Source: Pelecanus crispus
Lineage: Eukaryota; Chordata; Aves; Pelecaniformes; Pelecanidae
Direction: 5' to 3'
Assembly (NCBI RefSeq): GCF_030463565.1
Contig: NC_134652.1
Span: forward strand, 5,607,897-5,671,896
DNA: 64,000 bases
Numbering within the stretch: the first letter of the stretch is position 1; every line of letters starts with the position of its first letter. The position numbers and the translations under genes are program-made. Of the stretch, positions 47,156 to 59,570 are shown in pieces. The notes beneath the pieces were generated by a model. It was not told the origin of the DNA, did no database searches, and worked only from the letters and a program-made list of their open reading frames with translations.

Positions 47156-50100
47156 GATTTGATCTCAATCTTTGAATTAGAAGACAAATTAAACCATCCA
47201 TTTTATGGTACAAAGCTTGTCAGCAATATTCTCGGAGACTCTTTGCCACAACTTCCCAGCAAGCTGGTCTGTATTAGTAACTAATTCTGTCTGTTAAAAC
47301 AGAGGGGCATGACCAGCTGCCATGCCCTGTTCTGGGGAAGACCAGTAGAGACTGAAGTCATGGGGCCCTATGCAGTGATCTACACAGATTTGCTGTGATC
47401 CCCAAGAAAATGGTGAGCACTGATGGAGCACAGTAGAAAAATCCAAATGATCCTTATGAATCATGAGGTTGCTGAAGGGAATTGGTCGTTACAGTACTAT
47501 AAATGCTGCACAAGATGAAGACTCCCCTGACCATTTATGCCCTGCTCTCCATCTAGCAGTTTCACAGCAGGTATGTTTCTGACCAAACTAGACTAAGATT
47601 CTCCCCTTGTCTTCAAAGTACAAGCACACATGCTATCCGACAGTCCTGTGTGTTACATCCCTCATAAACATAGACTGCACAGAGCCTAAGAAGTGGACCC
47701 TTTGTATGTTAGGACCTATGAGACATGCTTTTGGATCTGGAGATACTACACAAAAGAATTGAGGCACAACATATTTTTCAGGTGAAGGGGAGAGACTAGA
47801 AACAGGCTTTTATTCTACTGGCAAGAAGTGTGTGATCATAGGATGAGAGGCAGAAGATAGTGTAGTGCCAGTATAAATACAAATTAATAAAGGACAAGGA
47901 GAAAACATGAAGTCATTGTAAAGAGGAAATGTACAACAGGTCATGCTGGAGATTGTCCTTTGCCATCCGTGGTATCTTTTCAGATTAGGTGATTCACATG
48001 AAAAAAGGGAATCCCACCTAGAAAGGCCATCCTATACAGCTGGAAAAGATTTGCCTCTAGCAAAGCCATGGATCCAGCAGGATCCCTCCAGCCACACAGT
48101 CTTCTCCCTGGCATGAGGTGGTGGTGTCAACACCACTGTGGCCTCTGATACCCCAAAGGGTGACTCCAGCTCTACCTCGCCCTGTACTGTCAGGGAGAAG
48201 ATGGGTCTCAGCTAGAGAGAGAAAAAAAACAAAGCTATATTTCCTTAGCTGATTTAAAAATGAACATCAATTCTTTCTTTCTGCGAATGCTTTTCATATT
48301 TTCTTAGCACAGTACGATGTGTGATATCTATCTAGACATCCATGTTCTTACCTTCATAGTACCTTCTTGAGCAAAACCAGTCAGGTCAAGTATCTAAACA
48401 CCAAGTTCTCTGTGTATGTACTACCTGAATTCAGTGTCATTTCCTGAAGTGACTAAGTGGGTTTATGGTAGATCCTTATCAATATATTTCTATCCAAGTA
48501 GTGATAAGCTGGGCCTGAATAGTAAGGTAGGTACCAGTTTTCTTTCTTGACAGCAATTAAGCTCTTTTGTACAAACATTTTTCACTTTTGAATGAAAAAT
48601 AAATTTTAGAAACAGTCCAAAACTCCAACTGAAATCTCATGAAGATTTTATTCTCAAAACAATGACAAACAAATTTGTTTTATCTTGTGATTTGACCCAG
48701 ATCTAAGTGCTCTGCATTTAAAGATTTGGGTCTGAACAATGTCACGTAGAAGGCACAGAAATCCGATATGCATGTGCCATTTCAGTGTACTTCATATCCA
48801 TCTTATAATGAAAGTATTTCTTTGACTGATGCTGGACTTTCAATAATATTCTCTCTAGGAAGTGTAGAGTCCTGCAGAAATAGCTAACGTGTCAGTCTGG
48901 TGACTCAGCCAAACAGCATGCTCAGCAGTAAAGATACTTGTCCAAGAAATCCCATGCAGCATGAGCATGGGGGATAATGGAAAGTGGGGACATAATTCAC
49001 ATTATCTAGTTGTAGGCATCTAATCTATTTATAAACTAAGCTCTTAATCAGTGGCATTTCAGTGCACCTCTATTTGGAGCCTTGATGTAGGGATAGGAAA
49101 ATATGGGGAACATGGCCTAATGCAAATATCTTGAATATGAAGAAGCGTCAAGGTTTGCTTTGTCAGCATTCCTCAGTCTCTTTTATAAAACAAGTCCCAA
49201 AGAAGACATTAGTCCCAGCGAACATGCAGAGAGCTGAAGACTCCACTACCCAGCCCTTGCCTAGTGAGGCTGGATCTCACCTTAGGTTATTTTACACCAT
49301 ATCTAAGACGTAATGGTGGTAGGTGTGAATGCTAGTAGGGGCAGAAGATTTGTACAGCTAGTCTCTAGTGATAGGTGACGAAGAATGACCAGCCTCCACC
49401 TTAAACATTGCAGCTCCCATCACAGACATTGAAGGTGCCATTAGAAAGGAGGTGGTAAGACTTCAGACTAATCTTGTGTGGCAGGAATCAGCAGTGATGA
49501 GAGTAGGGCTGACCTTTGTGGTCTTGGAAGAGCAAAGCTGTTTCCCAGAACATCTTCTTAAAGAAATCTATCAAAATTCACTCACAGAAAACAAACAGCA
49601 TTTGTCTGTAGTGAAATAGTTTTGTGCTGGAGGTTGGGTGTTAATCTCTTCACAGAGTGAAGTTTTGCTGTGCTGGCAAAACTACCCTTCCCTGCAAGTA
49701 GCTTTTTCCAGCTTTTTCTAACTACATACGAATTTCAGCATGTATTTTGCATTGTGAAATCTAGCATCTGAATATTGGGGAAAAAGCATACATAAAGCAT
49801 GGGATATGTGTGTACATGGACAGACAGAGGTACATATGTTTGTATATGGGACATATTCTCCATAGGACACCTTCTGCTAAGGGGCAAGTTCTCCATGAAG
49901 TCATGCAGCTCTGCAGCTCTGACCAGGCAACTTGTCCAGCACTTGCAAACAAAAGTAAGCTCACCAAAGACATTTAAACATCTAATTTTCATGAAAAATT
50001 AGTGTTATAATTTCCATAAGGATCTGGGTCTAACATAGTTTAAGGGGCTAAAAGCAATGGGGAAAATGCAAGGCTGTTCTGGAGGCTCCTGCCACAGGAG

Positions 50101-52833
50101 GGCAGCGAGGCTCTGTCCTTTAGGGAGCGAGCACGTTTCTGGGTAAGATGGTCTACCACCACAGTGCTTTTGTAGGGTCCATAAAGAGGCCTCCACTTTA
50201 GCAAATGCCTTTAAAAGTAAGCAGAGGTGAAAATAAACATATGCAAAAGAGACAGCTACAAACAGCAGGACAGTTGTTTCCATTCCTCACCTGTGTCACC
50301 TATTGGAGAATATGTCTCTGCCCAAATGGAGATCAGGAGAAACCATGGCCCACCACAGGCATCCATCTATTTCATCTTCCCTTGCAGCTCTTCACTCATT
50401 ATCACTTAAAGAGGTTCTAAACAATGACACCTGATAGCTCTTATACCTAATATTTGTAAAGAATTTCACTGAAGTATCTCTGAAGGAATAAACTAGGCCT
50501 GACTGCCTTTCTCCTACACGTGTATTTCTTGTACAAATACTTATTTGTGTTTCTTCTGCCCTGGAAAAAAGAAATTACTAATGTGTGTGAACTCACAAAC
50601 GGTGCACTTTTTTCTGTGCTATAGTAATGTATTTGTTATTTATTTAAATATACTTACTGCACTTTTGAGAAGATTTCTTATGCAACAAATCCTGAATTTT
50701 GCTGAACTGTTGTGTTCCCAACAGTCTGGTAACGGTCATGCCTAGTGCCCTGCCATAGTGGAGATGTTTGCAGGTGAAGTAAATCACATCCCCGATAACA
50801 TAACCTTCAAACAGGTTCCCCACATTTATGGTGAATTTATCAGTAAAACAAAGTGGAAACTTCACTTGTGAAGCCATCTTCTGTGGACAAAACTGAATAT
50901 TGAGTGCTGGGTCCAGCTTCCTGGTCCCAGAGGAGAATTGCCTTGGGATAAAGATATCACTGTCCAGCCTCTGGAAGCCCCAGACCAACCCTGTGAATCC
51001 TGCGAGGGAAAATCTTTGTCACAGATGAAGGCTATGCCAATGTAAATGGGTATCGGTGATCTTGGCTCTGCAGTTCAACAGATCATTTCATCCTGTTACC
51101 CAGCTAAGGCTTTGTGTCAACACAGGTTGCTTACCTTGGCGTGTGCTGCATTCTTGCAGCTTTTCCTGCTTTTCACATTCACATGGACAGTGGTATAGTC
51201 TTAACAAAGAGGTTTTCTCAGCTTCTAGAAAATCCCTTCGATCTCAGCAGGTACCATGGGTAGGGGTCACACAGAGCACCACCCGTGCCGGTGACTGTCT
51301 CCAGCACCCTTTAAGCATTTGTTATTACTAAAATGGAAGTGTCCATCTAGTGCATTGGGGATGCCACAAAGTGAGGTGTGACTAATACTGCCTTTAAATT
51401 TCTTTTAAGTAGATTTTGTTAGTAAAAACAATGCAATAAGAAGTGCACGGTCTAACCAAATGCTAACTCTGTCAAAGTCTGATTCCTTCAAGAAATGAGA
51501 TCCAGTTATGAAAGCTACATTTCTACTTAGAGATTTATCTCCTGAGAGTTTGGGGAGAACATAACAATTTCTCAGGATTTTGATTCAGAGACGTCTCTAT
51601 GTAAGAATAATCAACACATTACTGATTAAAAAGTGCACAGAGCCAACACAAAGCCCAGCACTTAAATGGCCAAACCCCAACCCAATCAACTCCCAAATTA
51701 AAGTCATCAAATCTCAAATCACAGGAGTACCCTGAGCCAATGTTTCCACTGATTTTGGTTAATTGATTTCTTCTGATACTCCTTCTCATGTGTAGTGTTC
51801 AATTAAGGAAAAAAATTGATTAGGGAAATTCACAAATGTTTCTCTGGAGAGAACACTGGGAGTTGTGCCTGCATAAAACACAAGGATTTTTTATGCAATA
51901 TTAGAGCCCTAGTAGTGGACTTCAGCAGGGCCTTTGCATGGTTCCTGCCATCCATCAGCCTCAGTGACACCTCCACAAGAGCAAAGAGAATGGGTCTGGC
52001 ACTTTGATTTTCCTCAAGAAATTAATGTAGCAATGCTCTGGGTCTGGATTCATGAGGTAGCTGAATATACCAGATGTAGGTACACAGGCATGGGGTGATG
52101 GGAGAATAACACAAACACTACTTCTCTGAGGAGCTGTGCTCTCCAAGAGAGGAGACTGCTAGGGATGATGTGGACCAGGTACATCTGCAATGGAGGACAC
52201 CTGGCTTCCCTTTTCTGATTCCAGATTGTGGAATCCTGTGTCAATCAAGTTAACAAAGTTTGTCTCACAGTTTTTGTACTGAGTACATCAATCCTAGTGG
52301 ACTCTATAGAGCAAAGAGACTAGAAACAGTTTGTATTCTACTTGAACTAAAGGTCAGGAACATTAGTCACAAAATACTCAGCCTTGTGAATCTCAGGTAA
52401 TTAGCAGATGAAACCACTGAGACTTTGAGTTTGTAACAGACAAAATTAATTGGAATGAGGCTTTCCTCATCATTCCTCACTGAGAAATCCAGCTCTCCTG
52501 GAGACTGGGGATCTGTAAGGTGAAAGTGCCTGCTGAGATTTCTTGTAGATGCCGCAGCAATTTACCAGGCTTAAAGGCAATGTACGTCACCATCCCCTCT
52601 CTTTATTCTGCAGATCCTGTAAGAACAACCAAAGAGAAAAGTGATGAGTTGAGCTGGCAAATAGGTATATTCATATGCAAATATTCATATTTGTTAGGTC
52701 TCAAGTAGTCCACAGAAGTGTAGCAAGAAATTATTTTGCATCATGGGCTCAACTCCTAATGATTTTTCAGCTATACTTCAAAATTCATCCTTTGTGAAAT
52801 TCTTGAAATGAAAAAAAGTAAAGCAGAAAGTAC

Positions 52834-53128
52834 CTGAACAGACAGAAATGGCATCTTCATTGTGGCCACAGTTATGTCTTGACTATCCTTTGAGGGAGCA
52901 TTGCCACACATAAGCTTCATACCCTCAGCACTGCACATCATTCAGGAAGGTAACTCCAGAACCTTCCCCGAACTGGGCAGCTCCTGGTGCTGACCCAAGC
53001 TGTCTGCAGATGACCTGAACATCATTAATATCCCAGAAATCATGGCAGACTGTTCCCCAGTGTCCTTTGTAAAAAAGTTCAACATGTTCCTCACATCGAT
53101 TTCTGCCAATCTCCAGCCACAGATATTT
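52834..53128 (-). pseudogene. SRCR pseudo-exon with two stops and a deletion
   Basis: It reads, mostly in one frame, [20 protein letters not shown] then [43 protein letters not shown]-stop-GYEAYVWQCSLKG-stop-SRHNCGHNEDAISVCS, with a phase-1 donor (TCAG|GTACTT). Stops are TGA at 52925-52927 and TAG at 52883-52885 (minus strand). The segment between CRQLG and SAPG has lost about five codons, including a conserved cysteine. It aligns over the whole ~100-residue SRCR domain. Confidence 0.92.
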
Positions 53129-53199
53129 CTAGCAAAGACAGAGCAGAAGTAAATTACACACTGCCCTGACTCTAACCTTACACTTCTGCGAGATGCCTT

Positions 53200-53735
53200 C
53201 AAGTTGGAAGGGACTCTTAAGGATCACAAAGTCCAACTCCCTGCTCCTCACAGGACTACCTAAAACTAAGCCATATGACTAAGAGCATCGTCCAGACGTT
53301 CATTGAACTTTGACAGGCTTGGTGCCATGACCACTTCTCTGGGGATCCTGTTCCAGTGACTGACCACCCTCTCAGTGAAGAACCTGTTCTAAAAATACAG
53401 TTAATTTTACAGAACCTGTGATTTCTAAAATGCGTATTTTGTCTATTTCCTCCTCTATGTACTCCAGCTGCCTGAACATCTTGATGACGCTTTGTTGGAC
53501 TTGCTCCAGGACACCCTTGCCTCTCTTGTGTGGAGAAGCCACACTCTTGTACTGGAAGTGGTGCAACAGATCTGTCTCACCAGAGCTGAGCAGAGGGGAA
53601 GGATCACCTCTTTTGACCTGCTGGCAATGCTCAAAGGGCACATTGCTGGCTCATGGTCAACTTGTTGTCCACCAGGAATCCCAGATCCTTTCCTGCAATG
53701 CTGTCATCTACCCAGCTGGCCCTCTGCCTGTACTG
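53200..53735 (-). repeat. CR1 LINE fragments, reverse orientation
   Basis: It contains reverse-complement CR1 blocks: ggaagggactcttaaggatc, tggggatcctgttccagtga with gtgaagaacctgttct, ctccaggacacccttgcctc, and ttgttgtccaccaggaatcc. These span the end of the RT ORF and the 3' region. Several short apparent ORFs on both strands come from it. It lies just 5' of the SRCR pseudo-exon in the pseudogene. Confidence 0.8.
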
Positions 53736-54694
53736 CTGCACTTCATAATATTAGCTGACATTTGCTGTCAAAGATATTTTTTGCGAAAGAGGAATTAAGG
53801 TGGTACAAAACAGGTTATACGACAGAGCTCTATGCCATTCTCATTTCACTAGATAAGTATGAACAAGTGTTTTCAACCTGCTTGGATGTTCCTTCTTTTC
53901 AGAGTCCCTGGGGCAAGGCCATGCCCCTAAAGCACGAACCTACTCTATCTAAAGACAGAGATATTCCTGAATAATTCAAGCTCTGCAGCACAGGGTCCAC
54001 AGCACTGCTGCTCTGAGTAAACGTCAGGTGCGAACTTCCATGTAACTCTGTATACACAAAGTCAAGCTTAATTTGGCCAGACTTAACATTTAGATGGATG
54101 TAATTTGGGGATGTTCTTGCCTTTATTCTCTGCTAAGCAGTAGCAGAATAGAAAAGCTGGTCATCTGTTTGATACCTGGACTACATTGGTGTATCTGTAA
54201 TATTATTCCCAAAGCTCACAGGAACCGTGTCACAGACAAACACCTTGCTAGAAGAAACAGATCTGCTGACACTGGTGTATCCAAAGCAGTAATTCAGACC
54301 TAGGCTGTGTCTAACCTCTGCACTGTGACTAACCTGCTACACATATGCAGCTCACCATGCTTTTACCAAATGTTCTTACCTGCTTGCTGGGGTCCCCTTT
54401 CAGCATGTTTTTGTCTAAGCCCCTCCAAAGCACTAAAGAAAATTAATTATTTATAATTATGTATTTTTTCCTACCATGCATTAAAATACAATACCATATA
54501 TGTGTTTTCTACATTACATTAAAAGAAATAATTAAAATATTTGGTGGCATCTTCAGTCCTCAAGCCCGCTAAACACCCGTGATGTCTACTGGTTTGAGTG
54601 GGCTTTGATACAGGTTACAAAATTTGCCAATATTGATTTCAGAGGAAAACACAAGAGAGAGGGAGGTAGCGCTGAATAGCGTAAGGCACAGTAC

Positions 54695-54758
54695 TTGAAC
54701 CCTGCAGACATCCTCCGTGCAGCAGTAGCATCCAAACAGCGGTCAGCATGGGACTCAT
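54695..54758 (-). pseudogene. Putative signal-peptide exon of the DMBT1-like pseudogene
   Basis: The ATG at 54758 opens MSPMLTAVWMLLLHGGCLQG, a typical signal peptide. It ends in phase 1 at TCAA|GTACTG, the phase needed to join an SRCR/SID exon. A TATAAAT lies 43-49 nt upstream (54801-54807). It is in the right place, 5' of the first SRCR pseudo-exon. A chance Leu-rich frame cannot be excluded. Confidence 0.5.
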
Positions 54759-54800
54759 GTTACCTGGGTTCCCTGTAACGCTGATAAAACACATTTCAGA

Positions 54801-54807
54801 ATTTATA
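54801..54807 (-). promoter_or_regulatory. TATA-like box upstream of the putative signal-peptide exon
   Basis: The minus strand reads TATAAAT, 43-49 nt before the ATG at 54758. The spacing is similar to that of the CUZD1 TATA box relative to its ATG. Weak evidence in AT-rich DNA. Confidence 0.3.
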
Positions 54808-56771
54808 AATATGTGGATTTAAAGGGATGTGCTCTGCAGCTTGACCAGACTTTTTTTTTTTTTTAAAGTTTATAATTTCATAGAGTGGAGATACTTTTAA
54901 CTTTTAAAAACATTCTCCTTTTTTTTTTTTTTCCCCAAGGGTTTGTTTATACTACCTTGATTTTTTGGTTACCTGAATTATTGATTGCAGCCTTTCTCTT
55001 CTACGGGACCAGTGGTTAAACCCTCCCCTTGCCATATCCAATGGCAGCCACTGGCTGCTGGCCCATCCACTGCATCACTGGCCTGCATGCAGCCATGGAG
55101 AAAATTAGTGATGCCAAGGGAAACATGATGGCAGACTATTTCCACCTCTCAGTTTCTCCACTGTCCCAAAGTGGAGCTGGAGCATGGCTGTGTTCCCCCG
55201 TCCCCTCACAGACCAAACCTCCCAGACCATGTCCGTGGTTGTGGCTCTGCCCGTGGTCCATTGGGGTGGCTCTGTGGGCTGGGAGGGTTGCAGGGATTTG
55301 CAGCACCTCTCGCCCTGGCCCACCTGTGCTGTCCAGGAGCCCGGACAGAGCGAGCCCCAGCAGGGAAAGCCCTGTCTGGTGAACCTCTCAGGGCAGGGGT
55401 ACCACGAGTGAGGTCTTAGCCCCACGCTCCCATGGCTCACACAGCCAGGCCCTGGGCACCGGAGCACCTGCAGCTGTAAGCATTACCGGGGCAATGGACT
55501 GTCTTATCTGCAAGGAAACAAAAAGCTTTTTTTCAAAATGCAATGCCAGAAACCCCTCAGGACTGTACAAATTCTAGTCTGTATTTCAAACAGTTAATGT
55601 TCAGCTTGATCTGTAAGTATCATGCTCCTGAAGTATCAGCTGCCATACTTCACAGCCTTTGGGAAGCATCTCATGTGACGCCTGGATTAATCCTTGCAGT
55701 GCTGGTAAAGAGGAGTCCACTTGTCTTCAGCAACAATGCATTCCTTAGAGAAATCCAGTGAAATTTTATGAAACAAAGAAGGCTTGTTTCTCACTGGCAA
55801 GGCTCAGATCAAGTGTTTACTCTACATGCACAGTGTGCAGCTTTCAAATGCAGTCTGCCCAAGCTGCCCAGGAGCTCAAAAAGAAACTGAAGCAACAGGT
55901 TTTGGCCACCCTGCTGTAACTGGGGCTTCACGGTTGGCTTTCTGAGCCTGTGACTAGGACGGCAGGATCCAGCATTTTGGAAAGAAGGCCTGGCTTCGCT
56001 ACATTAATATTAAGTCATGTTCCCTGCCACCTCTTTTATGTGGGAGAACAGAGCCTTCATATCAGCGTAACTCAATTTTCATCATATCTCATGCAAAAAA
56101 GCGCTGCTCAAATCCAGGCTTAGCAATGGAAGAAGGTGGTAACTAATGCCAAATGCTTCAGAAACACCTTCAACATCTCCAGCTGAACCTGTGTATAAGC
56201 CTTTTATAAGCAGATACCTTCAGCAAACGAGGAGTTCTCAAGGCAGGGTCCTTTTGTGCTAGCAAGTGGTCAGGCACAGAAGAAAATTCAGCCTTTGCAC
56301 TGAGTGCCTAATTTTATTCAGTGCTTAAATTAAAAAGCAATGAGCAGAAGGGATGAGGGAGATAAGGCAAGGAGTAACAGGATCTTGACATGCACTGGGA
56401 AGTTATCTGCATGGTGGGAGCAGGGAGGAGAGGGGAGGAAAAAGAAGCAAGAAAGGAAAAAGTAATATGGAAAAAAACATAAGAGACTTCATCCCCATCA
56501 CCAGTAGATGGGTTTCTACTGGACTTTCATCCCCATCCTAGATTTCAGCCTCCAAGGCTACTAGGCAACACTCATCTGACTGCAACTGTTCAAAACCCAC
56601 ATTTTATCCATTCTATTTAGACTCTCACACAGCCACAGCAAACTTCCTTAGGCTCAACAGGTTTGCATGACTATGGCTGTAGGACAAAATACAGCCCTCA
56701 CTGTCCTCACACAGAGAGAGGAAGAAAGAGAGAAGCCATCTCTCTGAAATTATAGTTTCTGAAAACTGACA

Positions 56772-56803
56772 CCCCGCCCGCCCCCCCCCCCCCCCCCCCC
56801 CCC
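56772..56803. repeat. Poly-C tract (23 uninterrupted C)
   Basis: ccccgcccg followed by 23 consecutive C at 56781-56803. The minus strand is a G-run able to form a G-quadruplex. The exact length is likely to vary between individuals or sequencing runs. Confidence 0.9.
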
Positions 56804-59379
56804 GAAAAAAGAAGACAACAGTCATTCAAACCTGACAGGCTCTTTAGAACAGCACCAGTCCAATTAATGTTTGCATTACAGCCTGTGTCTAATTCACTTA
56901 TTTGAGAAAGAAGAAGGAAAAATCTGCTTGGATGGGTACCAGGTGATTCAGGGCAAAAGAGGTGATCCATGTGTTATTCTAGGAAATGAAAACAAATCTC
57001 ACTCCCACTGACCCAGCTGGGTCACTGACGAGTTTCCTCAGCTAGGCATGATTTCATTACAATATGCTTTTTGTGTCATAGTTCTTGAGCCTGAGATAGA
57101 AAATCTAAAATACACAATCTGCTGCAAGGATTTTAATATCTTCTTAGTTTTTCCCAGCTAGATATAAACTGGCAAAACAAATACAAATTAAGTTTAAGAA
57201 ACTGATGAAAATAAAAGCAAACTACCAAAATAAAAGAAAAAAAAAAAAAAAGGAAAATCTCTTCTCTTTGTAACATAAGGCATTTAACAGAAATTATGCA
57301 AAAAATTGTGCTTGGGTTCAGGGATGCTGGACAGCAAAGGACTACAATTCTTTTTATCTTGAACTTTTCAGAAACAAAGGGCAGTCACGGGCCAGTCTCA
57401 AGAAATGCCTTTGCTGTTTCCTCTGAGTTTATTAAGTGTAGTGGACAATTCAGCATCCCAGCTGCAGTGGCTGTCTGCCTGATTTCTCGTTCAAGGTAGA
57501 TTCTAGTGCAATCCTATTAAAAAAAGCTTGCCTGTGGTTGGTGAGTGTGATGGATTTATTAAAAAAAAATAAAATGATCAGTCAGATGAAAGTAATCTCC
57601 AGAGTGTATTCATTTAGTTATTTAGTTGGAATTTGGTGCAAGCATTCAGTCTTAGGCATTAAAGGACACATAAGTCAGAACTGTGAGCAGAAGTTTATGC
57701 TTAGCTGCTTAATTCAGCTTGATGTCAATGAATATTTGTGGGCTTCTGTGGCAAGGCGTGGGGAGAAAGTAATAAAACCAAGAATAATTGTGTTTCTTAC
57801 CCATACCCTGCAAACCCAAATTAGCTATTTTTTTTTTAGTCTCAATCTACAAAACATGGGGATTTGTTATTAACAACTGGAAAATGAATCTACTTGCAAG
57901 CTATGAGATTCGGAAAGACAACAATGTTTATTTATACCTAGTTATAAATATTTTTATACTCTGTTCTTGGGAAGGAGGACTACAGAGTTGAATTATCTGT
58001 TTCATACTCTGAAATTAGAATAAAAAGATAAACAGGGCACCAAAACACAGGAAATTCAGCATACAAACAAGCAAACAAGAACTTTGTTTCTGAGCTTTGC
58101 TTTAACGCCAGTGCTGGTCAAATAGGTTGCATGATAACACTGGAAACAGCATAATGGCAGGAACCCATAGAGTCTGTACAACTGTTTTACCAAAAAAGGT
58201 GTATGTATTTGAAACCAAATTGCTATGGATCCATTCTCTTTCCATGGAAAAACCTTCTCAAGTGCCACTTCAGGGGAGTTGTTCAGGGTTGTGCAGTTTC
58301 ATCGGAGTTACAAACACTTGCAGCTACATGGTCTGGATATAAGTGGTGTAATATAAGTGCAAGGGATTTTAGCATGATGTTGCAAACAACACGTTTAGTT
58401 GGTGCTGAGATTGTTGGTTGAGTACATACTACTGCGTGAACAAGTACGTACTACATGGTTGAGTAGTGACAGACACACTGGGAAGAAATTAAATAATCTA
58501 CTAACCAAAGTCAGGCAGTTATTCAAAGCAAGTCCTGCCAAGTGGTGGATGGTGTGTCTTCTCTGAGGGTGCAGGAGGTGACAACAACAAGCCTAACTGC
58601 AGCCTCCAGAGAGCTCATTTAAAAAAGAGCAAGGGCAGTGGCCTCCACACGCTCCTGGTTCTTGACATCCTCGAGTTTGCAGGCACCAGCCTTCACTATG
58701 TGGCTGGTGTAACACTGATCCCACACAAAATGAATAAACAAGAAAACAAAACAAAAGGCCAAATAAACAATTTTAATTTACATTTTGGCTTTATTTCTCT
58801 GTATTTTCAACTAGGACGTGAAAGGCAAAAATCCCAGACCTTGCTTTTCATGTTTTTATGCACCATTGGTAAATGTTTATGTGGGATTTGGCTGTTTGTA
58901 TTTCCAGCATATTTCAGCCTGATTTATGAATGTGCACAACAGGCTCTGAAAGGCTGCGTGAGTCCTGAGAAGCCAAACTCCTCACAACCACAAAGCTTAC
59001 AACCATGGGAAAAAAACAAAATTAAATAATTTTATTGTGATCAGCAACCAAAAGTATTTAAAACTGAACAAAACTTTTCCTTCTTGAAAGGAGACGTGAA
59101 ATGTCTTTCAATATTTGAATGACATTTTGGTGAGACCTGAAATGTCTTCTGATTGAGATTCGATTTCTTGGGTGAGATTTACAGTTTTCTCTGGTTTAGG
59201 ATGTGTGTCCATGGGAAGGCTTCCAACTGATTTGACAAACCTTTAGATCATATTGTGTGGTTCAGCCTTAAATATAGCAAACAAAACATCTTTGGATTTA
59301 TTTAATCTAGAGGAGTGAAAACTTAATGGAAAAAACATCAGTCTTCGAATAGGTAAAATACACCTTAAGAGAAAGGGGA

Positions 59380-59570
59380 GGAAATGACTCCCCATGGCCA
59401 GGATGGACAGGGCAAGAACTAATGGGCTTGAACGGCAACAGTGAAAATTGAGGGTAGGCATTGTGAAAAGCCTTGTCAATGGTGATACTAATTTCAATAG
59501 TGAGTCTCATTAAGCATGAGAAGAGATTGCCTAGGCGAGTTAGGGAAACATCTGTTGCGAAGATGTTGGG
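59380..59570 (+). repeat. Degraded CR1 LINE fragment
   Basis: It has the old-CR1 order of blocks: ggacagggcaagaactaatg, ggcttgaacggcaacagtga, gaaaattgagggtaggcatt, gagaagagattgcctaggcg. These correspond to the RT-distal region seen intact at 23830-23950. Strongly diverged. Confidence 0.6.

Larger units (their letters stand above)
33970..54758 (-). pseudogene. DMBT1-like (SRCR/ZP) pseudogene
   Basis: Minus-strand remains of one long gene, in the expected 5'-to-3' order: signal-peptide exon (54758-54695), SRCR pseudo-exons (53128-52834, ~45087-44776, ~40530-40274), short Thr-rich spacer exons (39058-39035, 38898-38866), ZP-N exon (36234-36095), ZP-C exon (35256-34863) and ZP tail exon (34164-~33970). 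Several exons carry stops, frameshifts, lost cysteines or a mutated splice site. Others are still open and keep phase, so decay may be recent. CUB exons were not found. DMBT1 proteins (gp-340, hensin, ebnerin, CRP-ductin) are secreted or membrane-anchored mucosal scavenger receptors built from SRCR, CUB and ZP domains. An intact paralogue lies immediately to the right. It is also possible that parts belong to separate broken copies. Sequence between the listed pieces shows no other recognised gene, only repeats listed separately. Confidence 0.8.

Noticed and set aside
48060-48230. Possible fourth SRCR relic on the minus strand (GGILLDPWLC)
   Set aside because: Only a short ILLD-like match and no ordered landmarks; too weak to list as a domain.
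53418-53798. Plus-strand 126-codon and overlapping frames
   Set aside because: They are the reverse strand of CR1 fragments.
55029-55470. Overlapping frames of up to 120 codons on both strands in GC-rich DNA
   Set aside because: Several frames are open at once, low-complexity composition, no domain, no splice context.
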